From an uncultured Oscillospiraceae bacterium (GTDB lineage Bacteria; Bacillota; Clostridia; Oscillospirales; Acutalibacteraceae), in the NCBI GenBank assembly GCA_900549775.1, contig URPR01000004.1:13000-76999 (forward strand): 64,000 nt of DNA, read 5' to 3'. Below the pieces are notes generated by a model. That model did no database searches. It was given only the letters and a program-made list of their open reading frames with translations, and was not told where the DNA came from. The stretch's first letter is position 1; each line of letters starts with the position of its first letter. Below, piece by piece: positions 43,488 to 53,205 of the stretch. A program made the translations under genes and the position numbers.

Positions 43488-44642
43488 GTGAAGGATTTGA
43501 AAAAGATACCAAAAAGTTTAAAAAGTTATTTTGAAAGGACAGATAAGATCTTTTGGACCATTTCATTTGTGATTTCAATTTACTCATTGCTCCTGATGTT
43601 GAGTGTATCTAGAAACAGCAGCTTTGGTTATTTTAAAACGCAATTGTTCTCTATTGCTGTAGGATATTTAGGAGCTTATCTGATTACAAAGTCAGACTAT
43701 AGGATAATATCGGAGCACTGGAAGATAGTAGCCGGTGTTTGCATACTTTTGATAATATGCACATTTGTTTTCGGAAGCTCAGTTACAGGGAACTCTGGGG
43801 TCGATGCGAAAGCATGGATTAAACTGCCGGGAGGAGTAACGTTTCAACCTTCGGAACTTGCCAAAATAGGATTTATGATTACTTTTTCAAGACATTTGGC
43901 AATACTTAAAGAAAGAAATGAACTTAAATATTTTAGTAAAATAGCAGGACTTGGTTTGCACGCCTTAGTTCCTATAGGCTTGACACACCTGCAAGGCGAT
44001 GACGGCGCAGCTATAATATTTTTTTGTATGTTTTTAGCCATGGCATTTTCAGCGGGTATACAGCTGAGGTATTTCGTAGGAGCTTTTGCCGCAGTAGTTT
44101 TGTCTGTCCCTGTTTTGTGGAATTTCGTTTTTGCAGAGTATCAAAAGCAAAGGCTTTTAAGTCAACTAAACCCAGAAGCTGACCCTTTAGGCGTGGGATT
44201 TCAGCAACTTCAAGGAAAACTTTCTATAGGGTCAGGGAAACTTTTTGGACAGGGTTTTTTTAAAGGGCCACGTGTGGGGTATGGATCTGTGCCGATTCAG
44301 CAAAGTGACTTTATTTTTTCAGTAGTTGGTGAAGAGTTGGGGTTTGTAGGTTGCATTTTAGTTATAGCTTTATTGACAGCGATGTTTGTGCGCACACTTC
44401 AAATTGCATATAAGTCCTCTGATGACATAGGCACGTATGCTTGTTTTGGATTTTTTGGTATGGTATTTTCGCAAACAGTATTTAATCTTGGCATGTGCTT
44501 AAGTCTCTTGCCAGTTATGGGTGTTACATTGCCGTTTTTCAGTGCCGGAGGTTCGTCTGCTGCGTGTTTATATTTAGGAGTGGGGCTTGTGCAAAGCGTG
44601 TTTATGCAGAAAAACGACAACAACGTGGTTGAAGAATTTTAA
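43488..44642 (+). CDS. rodA: Rod-shape/cell elongation SEDS protein (RodA/FtsW family)
   Basis: 384-residue, ten-segment SEDS glycosyltransferase that polymerises peptidoglycan from lipid II. SEDS marks: INLPGG-like WIKLPGGVTFQPSELAKIGF, LNPEADPLGVGFQQLQGKLS, GSGKLFGQGFFKGPRV and FIFSVVGEELGF. These favour RodA over FtsW. GTG 43488 start; TTG 43497 also possible. Last gene of the nusB operon; its 3' end overlaps a leftward membrane gene by 4 bp. Confidence 0.9.
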   Translation: MKDLKKIPKSLKSYFERTDKIFWTISFVISIYSLLLMLSVSRNSSFGYFKTQLFSIAVGYLGAYLITKSDYRIISEHWKIVAGVCILLIICTFVFGSSVTGNSGVDAKAWIKLPGGVTFQPSELAKIGFMITFSRHLAILKERNELKYFSKIAGLGLHALVPIGLTHLQGDDGAAIIFFCMFLAMAFSAGIQLRYFVGAFAAVVLSVPVLWNFVFAEYQKQRLLSQLNPEADPLGVGFQQLQGKLSIGSGKLFGQGFFKGPRVGYGSVPIQQSDFIFSVVGEELGFVGCILVIALLTAMFVRTLQIAYKSSDDIGTYACFGFFGMVFSQTVFNLGMCLSLLPVMGVTLPFFSAGGSSAACLYLGVGLVQSVFMQKNDNNVVEEF

Positions 44643-45031
44643 TTCTTTAGCATTTTTAATTTGTTTAATATGTTCGTCAAAAGTGATATGGGAATAAACA
44701 AAAATCCCCACAACACAGAGTATAATAAGCAAACCTGGCCTAAAAGATTAAATGGCAGTCTTGAATAGTTCCAAACATTTAGTTGCATTTTTACATTTAA
44801 AATGTAACCTGTTATTAGCTCTAAGCTGGATATCACTAACGAACAGATTAGAAATTTCTGCGGCCAATATAAATTTTGATGTCTTGAAAATATGTTGTAG
44901 ATTATTAAAAAGCAGATACCGCCAAGTATATACATAGAAATATGACTTTTTCGTCGCCAAAGCAGCTCTATCAGGCAGTATAGAGCTCCACTAAGGTTAA
45001 ATATTAAGAAATTTTGAAGTAGTTTTTTCAT
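44639..45031 (-). CDS. Small membrane protein, CmpB-like putative ABC permease family
   Basis: 130 residues with four hydrophobic segments, fitting the putative ABC-transporter permease family PF06541. The best markers are SLELITGYILNVKMQLNVWN and YSRLPFNLLGQVCLLYSVLW, a typical pattern of this family. The real function is unknown and the ABC-transporter label is historic. ATG preceded by GGTGA. It converges on rodA with a 4-bp tail overlap and no obvious terminator between. Confidence 0.75.
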   Translation of the reverse strand: MKKLLQNFLIFNLSGALYCLIELLWRRKSHISMYILGGICFLIIYNIFSRHQNLYWPQKFLICSLVISSLELITGYILNVKMQLNVWNYSRLPFNLLGQVCLLYSVLWGFLFIPISLLTNILNKLKMLKN

Positions 45032-45149
45032 GTAATCACCGAATTTATTATTGGCAATTATGTACCTGTTTATAAAATTGTTTCAACACATTGAAAGAGG
45101 CAGCTACAATATAAATTCTTAGATTTAAAACAAAAAGGAGAAGCAAAAA

Positions 45150-45485
45150 ATGGTTGGAAATTATAAAGTAATAACACTATGTGGCTCAACTAAGTTTAAA
45201 AATGAATTTTTAAAAGTACAAAAAGATTTAACATTAAGTGGGAACATAGTTATTTCTGTTGGATTGTTTGGGCACTCAGGGGACTCTGAAGTTTGGGAAG
45301 ACATGGATGAAGGAACGCTTACTAAAACAAAAGAAATGTTAGATGATATGCATAAAAGGAAAATTGATATGGCAGATGAGATATTTGTTATAAATGTAGG
45401 CGGATATATTGGAGAAAGTACTAAGTCGGAAATAGAATATGCAAAGTCTCATGGAAAGAAAGTAAATTATCTCGAAAACAAGTAA
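45150..45485 (+). CDS. Nucleoside 2-deoxyribosyltransferase-fold protein
   Basis: 111-residue small alpha/beta protein. ITLCGSTKFKNEFLKVQKDL at the start and INVGGYIGESTKSEIEYAKS near the end match the nucleoside deoxyribosyltransferase-like/DUF4406 fold; the latter supplies the E-x-x-x-x-x-E type nucleotide/sugar site. Substrate unknown. ATG 45150 with AAAAAGGAGAA upstream. Probably its own unit or with rbgA. Confidence 0.75.
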   Translation: MVGNYKVITLCGSTKFKNEFLKVQKDLTLSGNIVISVGLFGHSGDSEVWEDMDEGTLTKTKEMLDDMHKRKIDMADEIFVINVGGYIGESTKSEIEYAKSHGKKVNYLENK

Positions 45486-45500
45486 AATTAATAAAAGAAT

Positions 45501-46388
45501 GTGAAAAATATGAACGAAAATAAAACAAGTATTAATTGGTACCCGGGGCATATGACTAAAGCTAAGAGGAAAATTCAGGCGAGTTTAAATTTAGTCGATG
45601 CTGTTGCGGAAATAGTAGATGCAAGAATACCGAAAAGTAGTCGAAACCCGGATTTAGATGAAATGCTTTCAAGAAAACCGAGAATTATACTATTAAACAA
45701 GTGCGATATGGCAAATGGCGTTATGACTGACAGCTGGATAAATTATTATAAAAATATGGGGGTAACCGCTATAGCTGTAGACTGTAAGTCCGGCAAGGGG
45801 TTAAAATCTTTTATTGCACAGGTTAGATCACTATTGAATGAAAAAATAGAAAAGGCGAAATCGCGCGGGATATTAAACAAGAGTCTTAGAATAATGGTTG
45901 TTGGTATACCAAATGTAGGGAAATCGTCATTTATCAACAGAATGTCGAAAGAAAAAAAGGCAAAAGTTGAAGATAGACCCGGAGTTACAAGGGGAAACCA
46001 GTGGTTTTCTATTGGACAAAATGTTGAGCTTCTCGATACTCCCGGAGTGCTATGGCCTAAATTTGAGGACCCGGAAGTCGGTGAAAAGCTAGCCTTTTGT
46101 GGAGCTGTGAAGGACCAGGTGGTTGATATTGAAGGGTTAGCTTCAAGGCTTTTAAGGTTTTTATGCGAAAATGGATACACAGGAAACTTAATAAACCGGT
46201 ATAAATTAAACGCAGACACCTTGAGTGGAAATGCATCGGGGTATGATATTTTAAAGGAGATAGGCAAGAAAAGGGGCATGTTACTTTCTAAAAATGAAAT
46301 AGACGTAGAAAGGGCTGCAATAACAGTTTTAGATGAATTTAGAGAAGCGAAACTAGGAAAATTTACCTTGGACTTTCCTGAAAAATAA
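45501..46388 (+). CDS. rbgA: Ribosome biogenesis GTPase RbgA (YlqF)
   Basis: 295-residue circularly permuted GTPase needed for 50S subunit maturation. The order is G4 (LLNKCDMA), then G1 (GIPNVGKSSFINRM), then G3 (DTPGVLWPK), as in YlqF. It begins NWYPGHMTKAKRKI, the YlqF signature. GTG 45501 or ATG 45510 start; neither has a strong ribosome site. Followed by rnhB and yraN, the usual order. Confidence 0.95.
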   Translation: MKNMNENKTSINWYPGHMTKAKRKIQASLNLVDAVAEIVDARIPKSSRNPDLDEMLSRKPRIILLNKCDMANGVMTDSWINYYKNMGVTAIAVDCKSGKGLKSFIAQVRSLLNEKIEKAKSRGILNKSLRIMVVGIPNVGKSSFINRMSKEKKAKVEDRPGVTRGNQWFSIGQNVELLDTPGVLWPKFEDPEVGEKLAFCGAVKDQVVDIEGLASRLLRFLCENGYTGNLINRYKLNADTLSGNASGYDILKEIGKKRGMLLSKNEIDVERAAITVLDEFREAKLGKFTLDFPEK

Positions 46389-46417
46389 AAATCTATAGCG
46401 GTGTAGAAGGAGGCTGT

Positions 46418-47023
46418 ATGGTAAAAGAACAAGATTGGCTTTTTTTTGAAAATGAAGCTTATGCTGGAGGGTACAAGTACGTTTGCGGAGTAGACGAAGC
46501 GGGTAGGGGACCTTTGGCCGGACCGGTTTTTGCAGCAGCAGTTATCTTGCCGAGAGGCTGTGTTATTGATGGAGTGAATGACTCTAAGAAACTTACCGAA
46601 AAGAAACGAGAACAGCTTTATTCGAAAATAAAAGAACAGAGTCTGGCTTATTGTGTGGCAAGTGCCTCGGTGGATGAAATAGATGAAATAAATATACTAA
46701 ATGCAACGTTCTTGGCCATGACTAGAGCTGTAAGTGGTCTTCAAGTAAAAGCGGATTTTGCTCTTGTGGACGGAAACAGATTGCCAAGTTTAGAAATAGA
46801 TGCAAAAGCCGTTGTAAAGGGAGATGCTTTGTCTGAGTCCATAGCGGCAGCTTCTATTTTGGCAAAAGTTGAGAGAGATCATTTTATGTTAAACCTAGAT
46901 AATGAGTACCCCAATTACGCATTTGAAAAACACAAGGGTTATGGGACAAAGTTGCATATTGAAATGATAAAAAAGTATGGAGCTTCCAACGTACATAGAA
47001 AAACGTTTTTAAAGAAAATTTAA
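46418..47023 (+). CDS. rnhB: Ribonuclease HII
   Basis: 201-residue RNase HII that removes ribonucleotides from DNA. The catalytic acids are in CGVDEAGRGPLAGPVFAAAV and FALVDGNRLPSL, and the GRG motif and SIAAASILAKVERDHFML are conserved. ATG preceded by AAGGAGG. Follows rbgA by 29 bp and precedes yraN by 21 bp. Confidence 0.96.
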   Translation: MVKEQDWLFFENEAYAGGYKYVCGVDEAGRGPLAGPVFAAAVILPRGCVIDGVNDSKKLTEKKREQLYSKIKEQSLAYCVASASVDEIDEINILNATFLAMTRAVSGLQVKADFALVDGNRLPSLEIDAKAVVKGDALSESIAAASILAKVERDHFMLNLDNEYPNYAFEKHKGYGTKLHIEMIKKYGASNVHRKTFLKKI

Positions 47024-47044
47024 ATAAAGACTAGGAGCATAGGT

Positions 47045-47434
47045 TTGGCTAACAAAATAGGTGCTAAAGGTGAACTTGTAGCAGAAAACTTTTTGAAAAA
47101 TAAAAACTTATCAATAATTGCGAGAAATTATCATTCTAGATACGGCGAGATAGACGTGATTGCCAGAGATGAAAAATATATTATTTTCATCGAGGTAAAA
47201 ACCCGGAAATATGGCTCATTAACTTTACCAAGAGAGGCTGTGAATCGACCCAAACAAGTGAAAATTTTAAAGACATCGCTTGAATTTTTAAAAGAGAACC
47301 ATTCAAACCTACAGCCGAGGTTTGACGTGATAGAAATATTTTATGAGGAAAAGGATAATCAAAGGACGGTAAAGTACATAAATCATATAATGAACGCTTT
47401 TGATTTTGAGGAGGATACCTTTGAAGCTTTTTGA
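47045..47434 (+). CDS. YraN family (UPF0102) putative endonuclease
   Basis: 129-residue nuclease-like protein. GELVAENFLKNKNLSIIARN, YGEIDVIARDEKYIIFIEVK and KTRK match the PD-(D/E)XK-like core (D and ExK) of UPF0102. A Holliday-junction-like role is suggested by the family fold but is not proven. TTG start after TAGGAGC. Its end overlaps the next gene by 14 bp. Confidence 0.9.
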   Translation: MANKIGAKGELVAENFLKNKNLSIIARNYHSRYGEIDVIARDEKYIIFIEVKTRKYGSLTLPREAVNRPKQVKILKTSLEFLKENHSNLQPRFDVIEIFYEEKDNQRTVKYINHIMNAFDFEEDTFEAF

Positions 47435-48347
47435 CTTGCATTGTGACACGCTTGGGCGGTCGATAGATGAAAATAAAGATCTTTTTTCTAGAAAATTTCA
47501 TACAGATATTTCTAAATGTAAAAAATTCGATGGTTGGATACAATGCTTTGCCATTTTTATTCCAGACGAAATTAGAGGCAATGATGCATTAAAGCTGTTT
47601 AATTGCGCGAAAGAAAAACTTTTAAAAAGTTGCGCTAATTCCAATGATTTAACTTTTTGTAACACTTACGAAGACTTAAAAAACTTTGTGCCGAAAAAAT
47701 GCAATGCGATATTCACAGTTGAAGGTGGGGCTGTTTTAGCGGGCGATATAAGTAATTTAGAACACCTTCATAAAAGCGGAGTTAAGATGATGACTCTGAC
47801 TTGGAATGGAGAATGCGAAATAGGATCGGGGGCTTTTTCTCAGGAAAACTCTGGGCTGAGCGAATTTGGGAAAAAAGTTGTAAAGCGCATGCAGGAATTA
47901 AACATGGCTATAGATGTTTCTCATGCGAGCGACAAACTTTTTTTTGACGTACTAGATATTACAAAAGCTCCGATTGTAGCCAGCCATTCAAACTCAAGAG
48001 CAGTTTGCAAACATAGAAGAAACTTAACAGATGAGCAGTTTGGTATTATAAAAGACAGGGGCGGCATTGTAGGGTTGAACTTTTGCAAGGATTTCTTATC
48101 TTCTGGTGAAGAGGCTAGTGCCTACGACATACTAAAACACGCTGAACATTTCTTGTCATTGGGTGGAGAAAATACAGTTTGTTTAGGGAGTGATTTTGAC
48201 GGTACTAGCATGCCACGTGGGGTAACCGGCACGGAATCTATGCTCGATTTATATGAATTGTTTTTGAAAAGTGGATACAATGAAACTTTGGTTGATAATA
48301 TATTTTTTAACAATGCGTACAATTACTTTGAGAAGTTGTTAAGGTAA
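47421..48347 (+). CDS. Membrane dipeptidase (peptidase M19)
   Basis: About 308 residues, M19 renal-dipeptidase family, TIM-barrel zinc enzymes splitting dipeptides. Starts MKLFDLHCDTLGRS (zinc DxH motif), and has FTVEGGAVLAG, IDVSHASDKLFFDV, IVASHSNSRAV and LGSDFDGT. The TTG at 47421 follows GAGGAGGA closely; longer starts overlap yraN. The enzyme is often involved in dipeptide or cyclic dipeptide turnover. Confidence 0.92.
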   Translation: MKLFDLHCDTLGRSIDENKDLFSRKFHTDISKCKKFDGWIQCFAIFIPDEIRGNDALKLFNCAKEKLLKSCANSNDLTFCNTYEDLKNFVPKKCNAIFTVEGGAVLAGDISNLEHLHKSGVKMMTLTWNGECEIGSGAFSQENSGLSEFGKKVVKRMQELNMAIDVSHASDKLFFDVLDITKAPIVASHSNSRAVCKHRRNLTDEQFGIIKDRGGIVGLNFCKDFLSSGEEASAYDILKHAEHFLSLGGENTVCLGSDFDGTSMPRGVTGTESMLDLYELFLKSGYNETLVDNIFFNNAYNYFEKLLR

Positions 48348-48358
48348 AAGGAGGCGAT

Positions 48359-49057
48359 ATGATGGCACTTTATGCAATAGCAGATTTACATTTGCCGCTT
48401 GGCACAGGCGAAAAAAAGTCAATGAACATATTTAATGGATGGGAAAATTATGTTGATAGAATAGAAAAAAATTGGAGAAAACTTGTGAAACCTGAAGATA
48501 CAGTAGTCATAGCGGGTGACTTTTCTTGGGCAATGCGTCTGGAAGAAGCTTTTGAAGATTTTAAGTTTATAGAATCTTTACCTGGCAAAAAAATTTTACT
48601 TAAAGGGAATCACGACTACTGGTGGAGCACAAGAAAAAAAATAGAAACATACTTAAGTGAAAATGGCTTTTCTTCTGTATCAATCTTGCACAACTCTATG
48701 CAAGAAGTAGGAAATGCTGCAGTTTGCGGCACCAGGGGCTGGTTTTATGACTCAACATGCGAAAGTGATATGAAAATTTTAAATAGAGAAGTAATGCGAC
48801 TTGAATTTTCCATTTCGCTTGCGAAAAAAACAGATTTAGAACCGGTCGTGTTTTTGCACTATCCACCAATATACAGAGACTTTAAATGTGAAGAAATTTT
48901 GAAAGTTTTGACGGAAAGTAAGATAAAACGTTGTTACTATGGGCATTTACACGGTAAAAAATCAATATCTCATGCTTTTATCGGGAAATATGAAGGAATA
49001 AATTTTCAACTAATATCTGGCGATGCTATAGGATTTAACCCGGTTTTAGTACAATGA
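48359..49057 (+). CDS. Metallophosphoesterase
   Basis: 232-residue calcineurin-like phosphoesterase. Metal motifs: IADLHLP (D-x-H), IAGDFSW, LLKGNHDYWW (GNH[D/E]), FLHYPP and YYGHLHGK (GHxH). The family includes nucleases and nucleotide phosphatases; its substrate is not indicated. ATG preceded by AAAAGGAGG, 11 bp after the dipeptidase stop. Confidence 0.9.
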   Translation: MMALYAIADLHLPLGTGEKKSMNIFNGWENYVDRIEKNWRKLVKPEDTVVIAGDFSWAMRLEEAFEDFKFIESLPGKKILLKGNHDYWWSTRKKIETYLSENGFSSVSILHNSMQEVGNAAVCGTRGWFYDSTCESDMKILNREVMRLEFSISLAKKTDLEPVVFLHYPPIYRDFKCEEILKVLTESKIKRCYYGHLHGKKSISHAFIGKYEGINFQLISGDAIGFNPVLVQ

Positions 49058-49158
49058 AACAAGCAAGTGTAGCATTTAGAAAATGTTAGAAAAATAGTAG
49101 AAAAAAACTTTTTTTTATGGTATAATAAATAAGTTAATTTAAACTCAGGAGGATAAAA

Positions 49159-50442
49159 ATGAATTTAAAGTCATCAAAGAAGTTAGAAACAAACCGCTAT
49201 GAGCTGGAAATTGAAATTAGTAAGGAAGATTTTTCAAAGGCTGTTGATAAAGCTTACAGAAAAAACATAAAAAAAATATCAATTCCAGGGTTTAGAAGAG
49301 GAAAAGCACCTAGAGCTTTCGTAGAGAAGTATTATGGTGAAAATATATTTTACGAAGATGCAATAAACAGTATTTATCCTGAAGCAGTTGAAGAAGCTGT
49401 GAAAGAGGCAAACCTCGAAGTAATAAATGACAAGGTCGATTTTGACATTGTAGAAATAGGAAAAGATAAAGGCTTGACGTTTAAAGTAGCGCTTACTGTT
49501 AAGCCAGAAGTAAATATGCAAAATTACAAAGGTATAGAAATAAAAGCAAAACCTGTAGAGGTTACAGAGGAAGAAATTTCAAAAGAATTAGAAAAACAAA
49601 GAGAAAGAAATGCAAGATTTATTGAAGTTACAGACAGAGCTGCTAAAGATGGAGACATTGTAGTGATTGACTTTAAAGGCTCGGTTGATGGGGTAGCTTT
49701 TGATGGCGGAGAAGGTACGAACCATTCGTTAAAACTTGGCTCAAAACAATTTATAGAAGGCTTTGAAGAGCAGATTGTTGGACACAAAAAAGATGAAGAT
49801 TTTTCAATAAATGTTAAGTTCCCAGAAGACTATGGTGCTAAAGATTTAGCCGGCAAAGATGCTGTTTTTGAAATAAAACTTCATGAAATAAAAGAAAAAG
49901 AACTACCAGAACTTGATGACGAGTTTGTTAAAGATATCAGTGAGTTCGACACTTTGAAAGAATACAAAGAGGATGTAAAAGCTAAATTACTAGAGAGCAA
50001 AGAAACTGAATCGAAAAACGACATAGACAATCAAATAATAGACAAAGTAAATGAACTTCTTGAAGCTGAAATTCCTGAAGCGATGTTTGAAAACAAAGTA
50101 AATGAAGATATAAATGACTTTGCTCGCAGACTACAATCTCAAGGGCTCGACATGAAAACATACATGCAATATACAGGACTTGATAATGAAAAATTCAAAA
50201 AAGAATTTAGACCTATGGCAGAGCGTCAAGTTAAACTGAGGTTAGCTCTTGAAAAAATATCAGAACTTGAAAAGCTAGAACCAACAACACAAGAGATTGA
50301 AAATAAATATAAAGAGTACGCGGAAAATTATAAAATGGATGTAGAAAAAATAAGGACTTTTATTCCTGAAAAAGATATAAAGATGGATTTGTCGTGTGAA
50401 AAAGCTATTGACTTTTTGAGAGAAAATGCAAAAATATCATAA
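49159..50442 (+). CDS. tig: Trigger factor
   Basis: 427-residue ribosome-bound chaperone and prolyl isomerase. N-terminal ribosome-binding domain (IPGFRRGKAPRAFVEKYYGE, signature loop), FKBP-type PPIase domain (about residues 150-240, IVVIDFKGSVDGVAF), and C-terminal arms (KEYKEDVKAKLLESKE). Length normal. Heads a tig-clpP-clpX set, as in many Clostridia. ATG follows CAGGAGG. Confidence 0.97.
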   Translation: MNLKSSKKLETNRYELEIEISKEDFSKAVDKAYRKNIKKISIPGFRRGKAPRAFVEKYYGENIFYEDAINSIYPEAVEEAVKEANLEVINDKVDFDIVEIGKDKGLTFKVALTVKPEVNMQNYKGIEIKAKPVEVTEEEISKELEKQRERNARFIEVTDRAAKDGDIVVIDFKGSVDGVAFDGGEGTNHSLKLGSKQFIEGFEEQIVGHKKDEDFSINVKFPEDYGAKDLAGKDAVFEIKLHEIKEKELPELDDEFVKDISEFDTLKEYKEDVKAKLLESKETESKNDIDNQIIDKVNELLEAEIPEAMFENKVNEDINDFARRLQSQGLDMKTYMQYTGLDNEKFKKEFRPMAERQVKLRLALEKISELEKLEPTTQEIENKYKEYAENYKMDVEKIRTFIPEKDIKMDLSCEKAIDFLRENAKIS

Positions 50443-50521
50443 TTATTCTTAAGCATATGAATATTATGGAAATTAACTGTTAATTATTATTTTATATTTT
50501 GAAACAAAGGGAGGAATTCTT

Positions 50522-51124
50522 TTGGATACTAAAGGACCTTTAATGAGCTTAGTTCCTTACGTTGTAGAGCAAACTAATAGGGGCGAAAGATCATATGATA
50601 TATTTTCTAGACTTTTAAACGATAGAATAATTATTTTGGCAGAGGAAGTAAACAATACTACAGCCAGTTTAATTGTAGCGCAACTTTTGTACTTGGAGGG
50701 GCAGGATCCTTCTAAGGATATAAGCTTGTATATAAACAGCCCTGGAGGTTCTGTAACGGACGGTTTGGCGATTTACGACACCATGCAATATATAAAATGT
50801 GATGTTTCTACTATTTGTATGGGTCTGGCTGCCAGCATGGGTGCGTTTTTGCTTGCCGCAGGAACTAAAGGCAAACGTTATGCCCTTCCAAACAGCGATA
50901 TCATGATTCATCAGCCGAGCGGTGGCGCTAAGGGTCAAGCTACGGATATTATGATTCATGCGGATCATATTATACAGACAAAGAAAAAATTAAATACTAT
51001 TTTGTCAGAAAAAACCGGTCAGCCTTACGAAGTGATAGCCAGAGATACAGAAAGGGATAATTTCTTAACGGCTCAACAAGCTTTAGAGTACGGCCTTGTA
51101 GATAAAGTGATAGATAAAAGATAG
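50522..51124 (+). CDS. clpP: ATP-dependent Clp protease proteolytic subunit
   Basis: 200-residue serine peptidase forming 14-mers. The triad is S105 (GLAASMGAFL), H130 (IMIHQPSGG) and D179. It starts PLMSLVPYVVEQTNRGERSY. TTG 50522 start after GGGAGGAATTC. Placed between tig and clpX. Confidence 0.97.
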   Translation: MDTKGPLMSLVPYVVEQTNRGERSYDIFSRLLNDRIIILAEEVNNTTASLIVAQLLYLEGQDPSKDISLYINSPGGSVTDGLAIYDTMQYIKCDVSTICMGLAASMGAFLLAAGTKGKRYALPNSDIMIHQPSGGAKGQATDIMIHADHIIQTKKKLNTILSEKTGQPYEVIARDTERDNFLTAQQALEYGLVDKVIDKR

Positions 51125-51141
51125 AGAAAAGGAGATTAATT

Positions 51142-52455
51142 ATGGCGACAAAAGATGGAAAAAATGACAAGCATATTTGTTGTTCTTTTTGCAATAAACC
51201 GCAAGATCAAGCATCAAAGTTGATTGCTGGTCCCGGGGTCTTTATATGCGATGAGTGTGTAAACTTATGTATGTCGATACTTAACGATGAATCGGCGTTA
51301 AATGGGCTAAAAAAGAACAAAAAAATAGTAAAAGATGAGCCTAAAATTTTACCAAAACCAAAAGAAATAAAGCATTTGCTGGATGAGTATGTTGTCGGTC
51401 AAGATTTAGCGAAGATTACTCTTTCTGTCGCTGTTTATAATCATTACAAAAGGATTTATTTCGGCAAGGATAATGACGTTGAACTAAAAAAGAGTAACGT
51501 TTTACTCCTTGGGCCGACTGGGGTAGGAAAAACGCTTTTAGCTCAAACTTTGGCTGAAGTACTAGATGTACCTTTCGCTATTGCGGACGCTACCACTTTG
51601 ACAGAGGCTGGGTACGTTGGTGAAGATGTCGAAAATATTCTTTTAAGGCTTATTCAAGCAGCCGACTTCGACATAGAAAAGGCAGAACGTGGTATCATAT
51701 ATGTGGATGAACTGGATAAAATAGCCAGAAAATCTGAAAATCCATCAATCACCAGAGATGTAAGCGGCGAGGGTGTACAGCAGGCCTTGTTGAAGATTTT
51801 AGAAGGGACAATATCTAATGTTCCGCCGCAAGGTGGTAGAAAGCATCCTCAACAGGAGTTTATCAGGATAGACACATCGAATATTTTGTTTATTTGCGGG
51901 GGGGCTTTTGATGGACTTGAGAAGATAGTTGAAAAACGAGTAGGTTCTTCTGCACTTGGCTTTGGGGCACCTGTTAAGTCTAAAAAAGAGCTTGATACTA
52001 CCGCATGGATGAAAGACGTAGTTCCACACGACTTAGTGAAATATGGGCTTATTCCGGAACTTATAGGCAGGTTACCGGTTATTACTTCACTTGACGGGCT
52101 TGACAAGGAAGCTTTGGTAAAGATATTGAAAGAACCTAAAAACTCAATGACCAAGCAATATAAAAAGCTGTTTGAGCTTGATAATGTTGAACTTGAGTTT
52201 GAGGAAAAAGCTCTTGAAGCTATTGCGCAAAAAGCGCTAGATAGGGAAACTGGAGCTAGAGGGTTAAGGTCCATAATGGAAGGCTTCTTAACCAAACTGA
52301 TGTACGAGGTCCCTGGAGATCATACTATAGAAAAAGTTATAGTAACTGAATCAACAGTGGAAAATAACGAGGCTACAATTGTGAAGAACAACAAAAGAAA
52401 GCCCGTTAACATTACGGTCAATAATAATTCCGGCGTGGAAAGCTCGGTTTCTTGA
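51142..52455 (+). CDS. clpX: Clp protease ATP-binding subunit ClpX
   Basis: 437-residue AAA+ unfoldase for ClpP. N-terminal C4 zinc domain (CSFCNKPQDQA, then CDECVNLC), Walker A GPTGVGKTLLAQ, Walker B IIYVDELDKIA, sensor and GARGLRSIMEGF near the end. It follows clpP by 17 bp. The C-terminal ~35 residues are a low-complexity charged/Asn-rich tail. Confidence 0.97.
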   Translation: MATKDGKNDKHICCSFCNKPQDQASKLIAGPGVFICDECVNLCMSILNDESALNGLKKNKKIVKDEPKILPKPKEIKHLLDEYVVGQDLAKITLSVAVYNHYKRIYFGKDNDVELKKSNVLLLGPTGVGKTLLAQTLAEVLDVPFAIADATTLTEAGYVGEDVENILLRLIQAADFDIEKAERGIIYVDELDKIARKSENPSITRDVSGEGVQQALLKILEGTISNVPPQGGRKHPQQEFIRIDTSNILFICGGAFDGLEKIVEKRVGSSALGFGAPVKSKKELDTTAWMKDVVPHDLVKYGLIPELIGRLPVITSLDGLDKEALVKILKEPKNSMTKQYKKLFELDNVELEFEEKALEAIAQKALDRETGARGLRSIMEGFLTKLMYEVPGDHTIEKVIVTESTVENNEATIVKNNKRKPVNITVNNNSGVESSVS

Positions 52456-52458
52456 TAA

Positions 52459-52494
52459 AAAAAGGATTGCAACATTTTTGCTGCAGTCCTTTTA
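52459..52494 (+). terminator. Intrinsic terminator after clpX
   Basis: AAAGGATTGCA pairs with TGCAGTCCTTT across 52461-52493 with a short AT loop, then a T-run. Confidence 0.8.
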
Positions 52495-52524
52495 TTGGTA
52501 AAAAAATATTAGAAGGATAATTGC

Positions 52525-53112
52525 ATGAATTTTAATGACGTTACATTTGAAGCATCGTTTGGCAGAGCGGCACAAATAAAGAAATCTACATTGCCTGAAA
52601 TAGTTTTTTCAGGGAGGTCAAACGTTGGAAAATCTTCACTAATAAATAAAATTTTAAACAGAAAGTCATTAGCAAGAGTTAGCTCTAAACCCGGCAAGAC
52701 AGGAACTATAAATTTTTACGCGTTGAAAAATGCCAAATTTGTCGATCTGCCGGGATATGGGTATGCAAAGGTTTCGGTAACTGAAAAGAAACGGTGGGCA
52801 GAGCTTGTTGAAGGATACTTTGCTCAAGATAGAAATTTAGCTCTGATTGTTCAAATAGTAGACTTTCGTCATGAACCAACGAAAGATGACCTTGATATGA
52901 TAAATTTTTTAGAAAACAGAGAAATCAACTTTGTGGTTGTATGCACTAAGAGCGATAAGTTGAATAAAACCGAAAGAGTAAAACAAACTGAATGTATGGA
53001 AAATTTATTCAAAAGAAATAAAAGAAAATTTATCATTTACTCTTCAGTAACGGGCGAAGGTGTAGAAGAAATTAAAAATTTAATAAAGGCGAGTGTGCAG
53101 GCAAATTCTTGA
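52525..53112 (+). CDS. engB: Ribosome biogenesis GTP-binding protein EngB (YsxC/YihA)
   Basis: 195-residue GTPase. G1 is FSGRSNVGKSSLINK, switch/G2 KPGKTGTINFYA, G3 DLPGYGYAKVS, G4 CTKSDKL. Needed for 50S assembly. ATG 52525 with AAGGATAA upstream. Runs after clpX, as in Bacillus lon-ysxC neighbourhoods. Confidence 0.96.
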   Translation: MNFNDVTFEASFGRAAQIKKSTLPEIVFSGRSNVGKSSLINKILNRKSLARVSSKPGKTGTINFYALKNAKFVDLPGYGYAKVSVTEKKRWAELVEGYFAQDRNLALIVQIVDFRHEPTKDDLDMINFLENREINFVVVCTKSDKLNKTERVKQTECMENLFKRNKRKFIIYSSVTGEGVEEIKNLIKASVQANS

Positions 53113-53140
53113 ATACAGATTTTACAAAATTTGTATTTGT

Positions 53141-53169
53141 TTGATTGTTTTTGCTTTTTGTTGTATAAT
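53141..53169 (+). promoter_or_regulatory. Sigma-A promoter of the LCP gene
   Basis: TTGATT at 53141-53146 and TATAAT at 53164-53169, spacer 17 bp. Confidence 0.7.
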
Positions 53170-53205
53170 TGTTTCTGCTTGAAATTTTTTATGTAGGGAG
53201 TAATT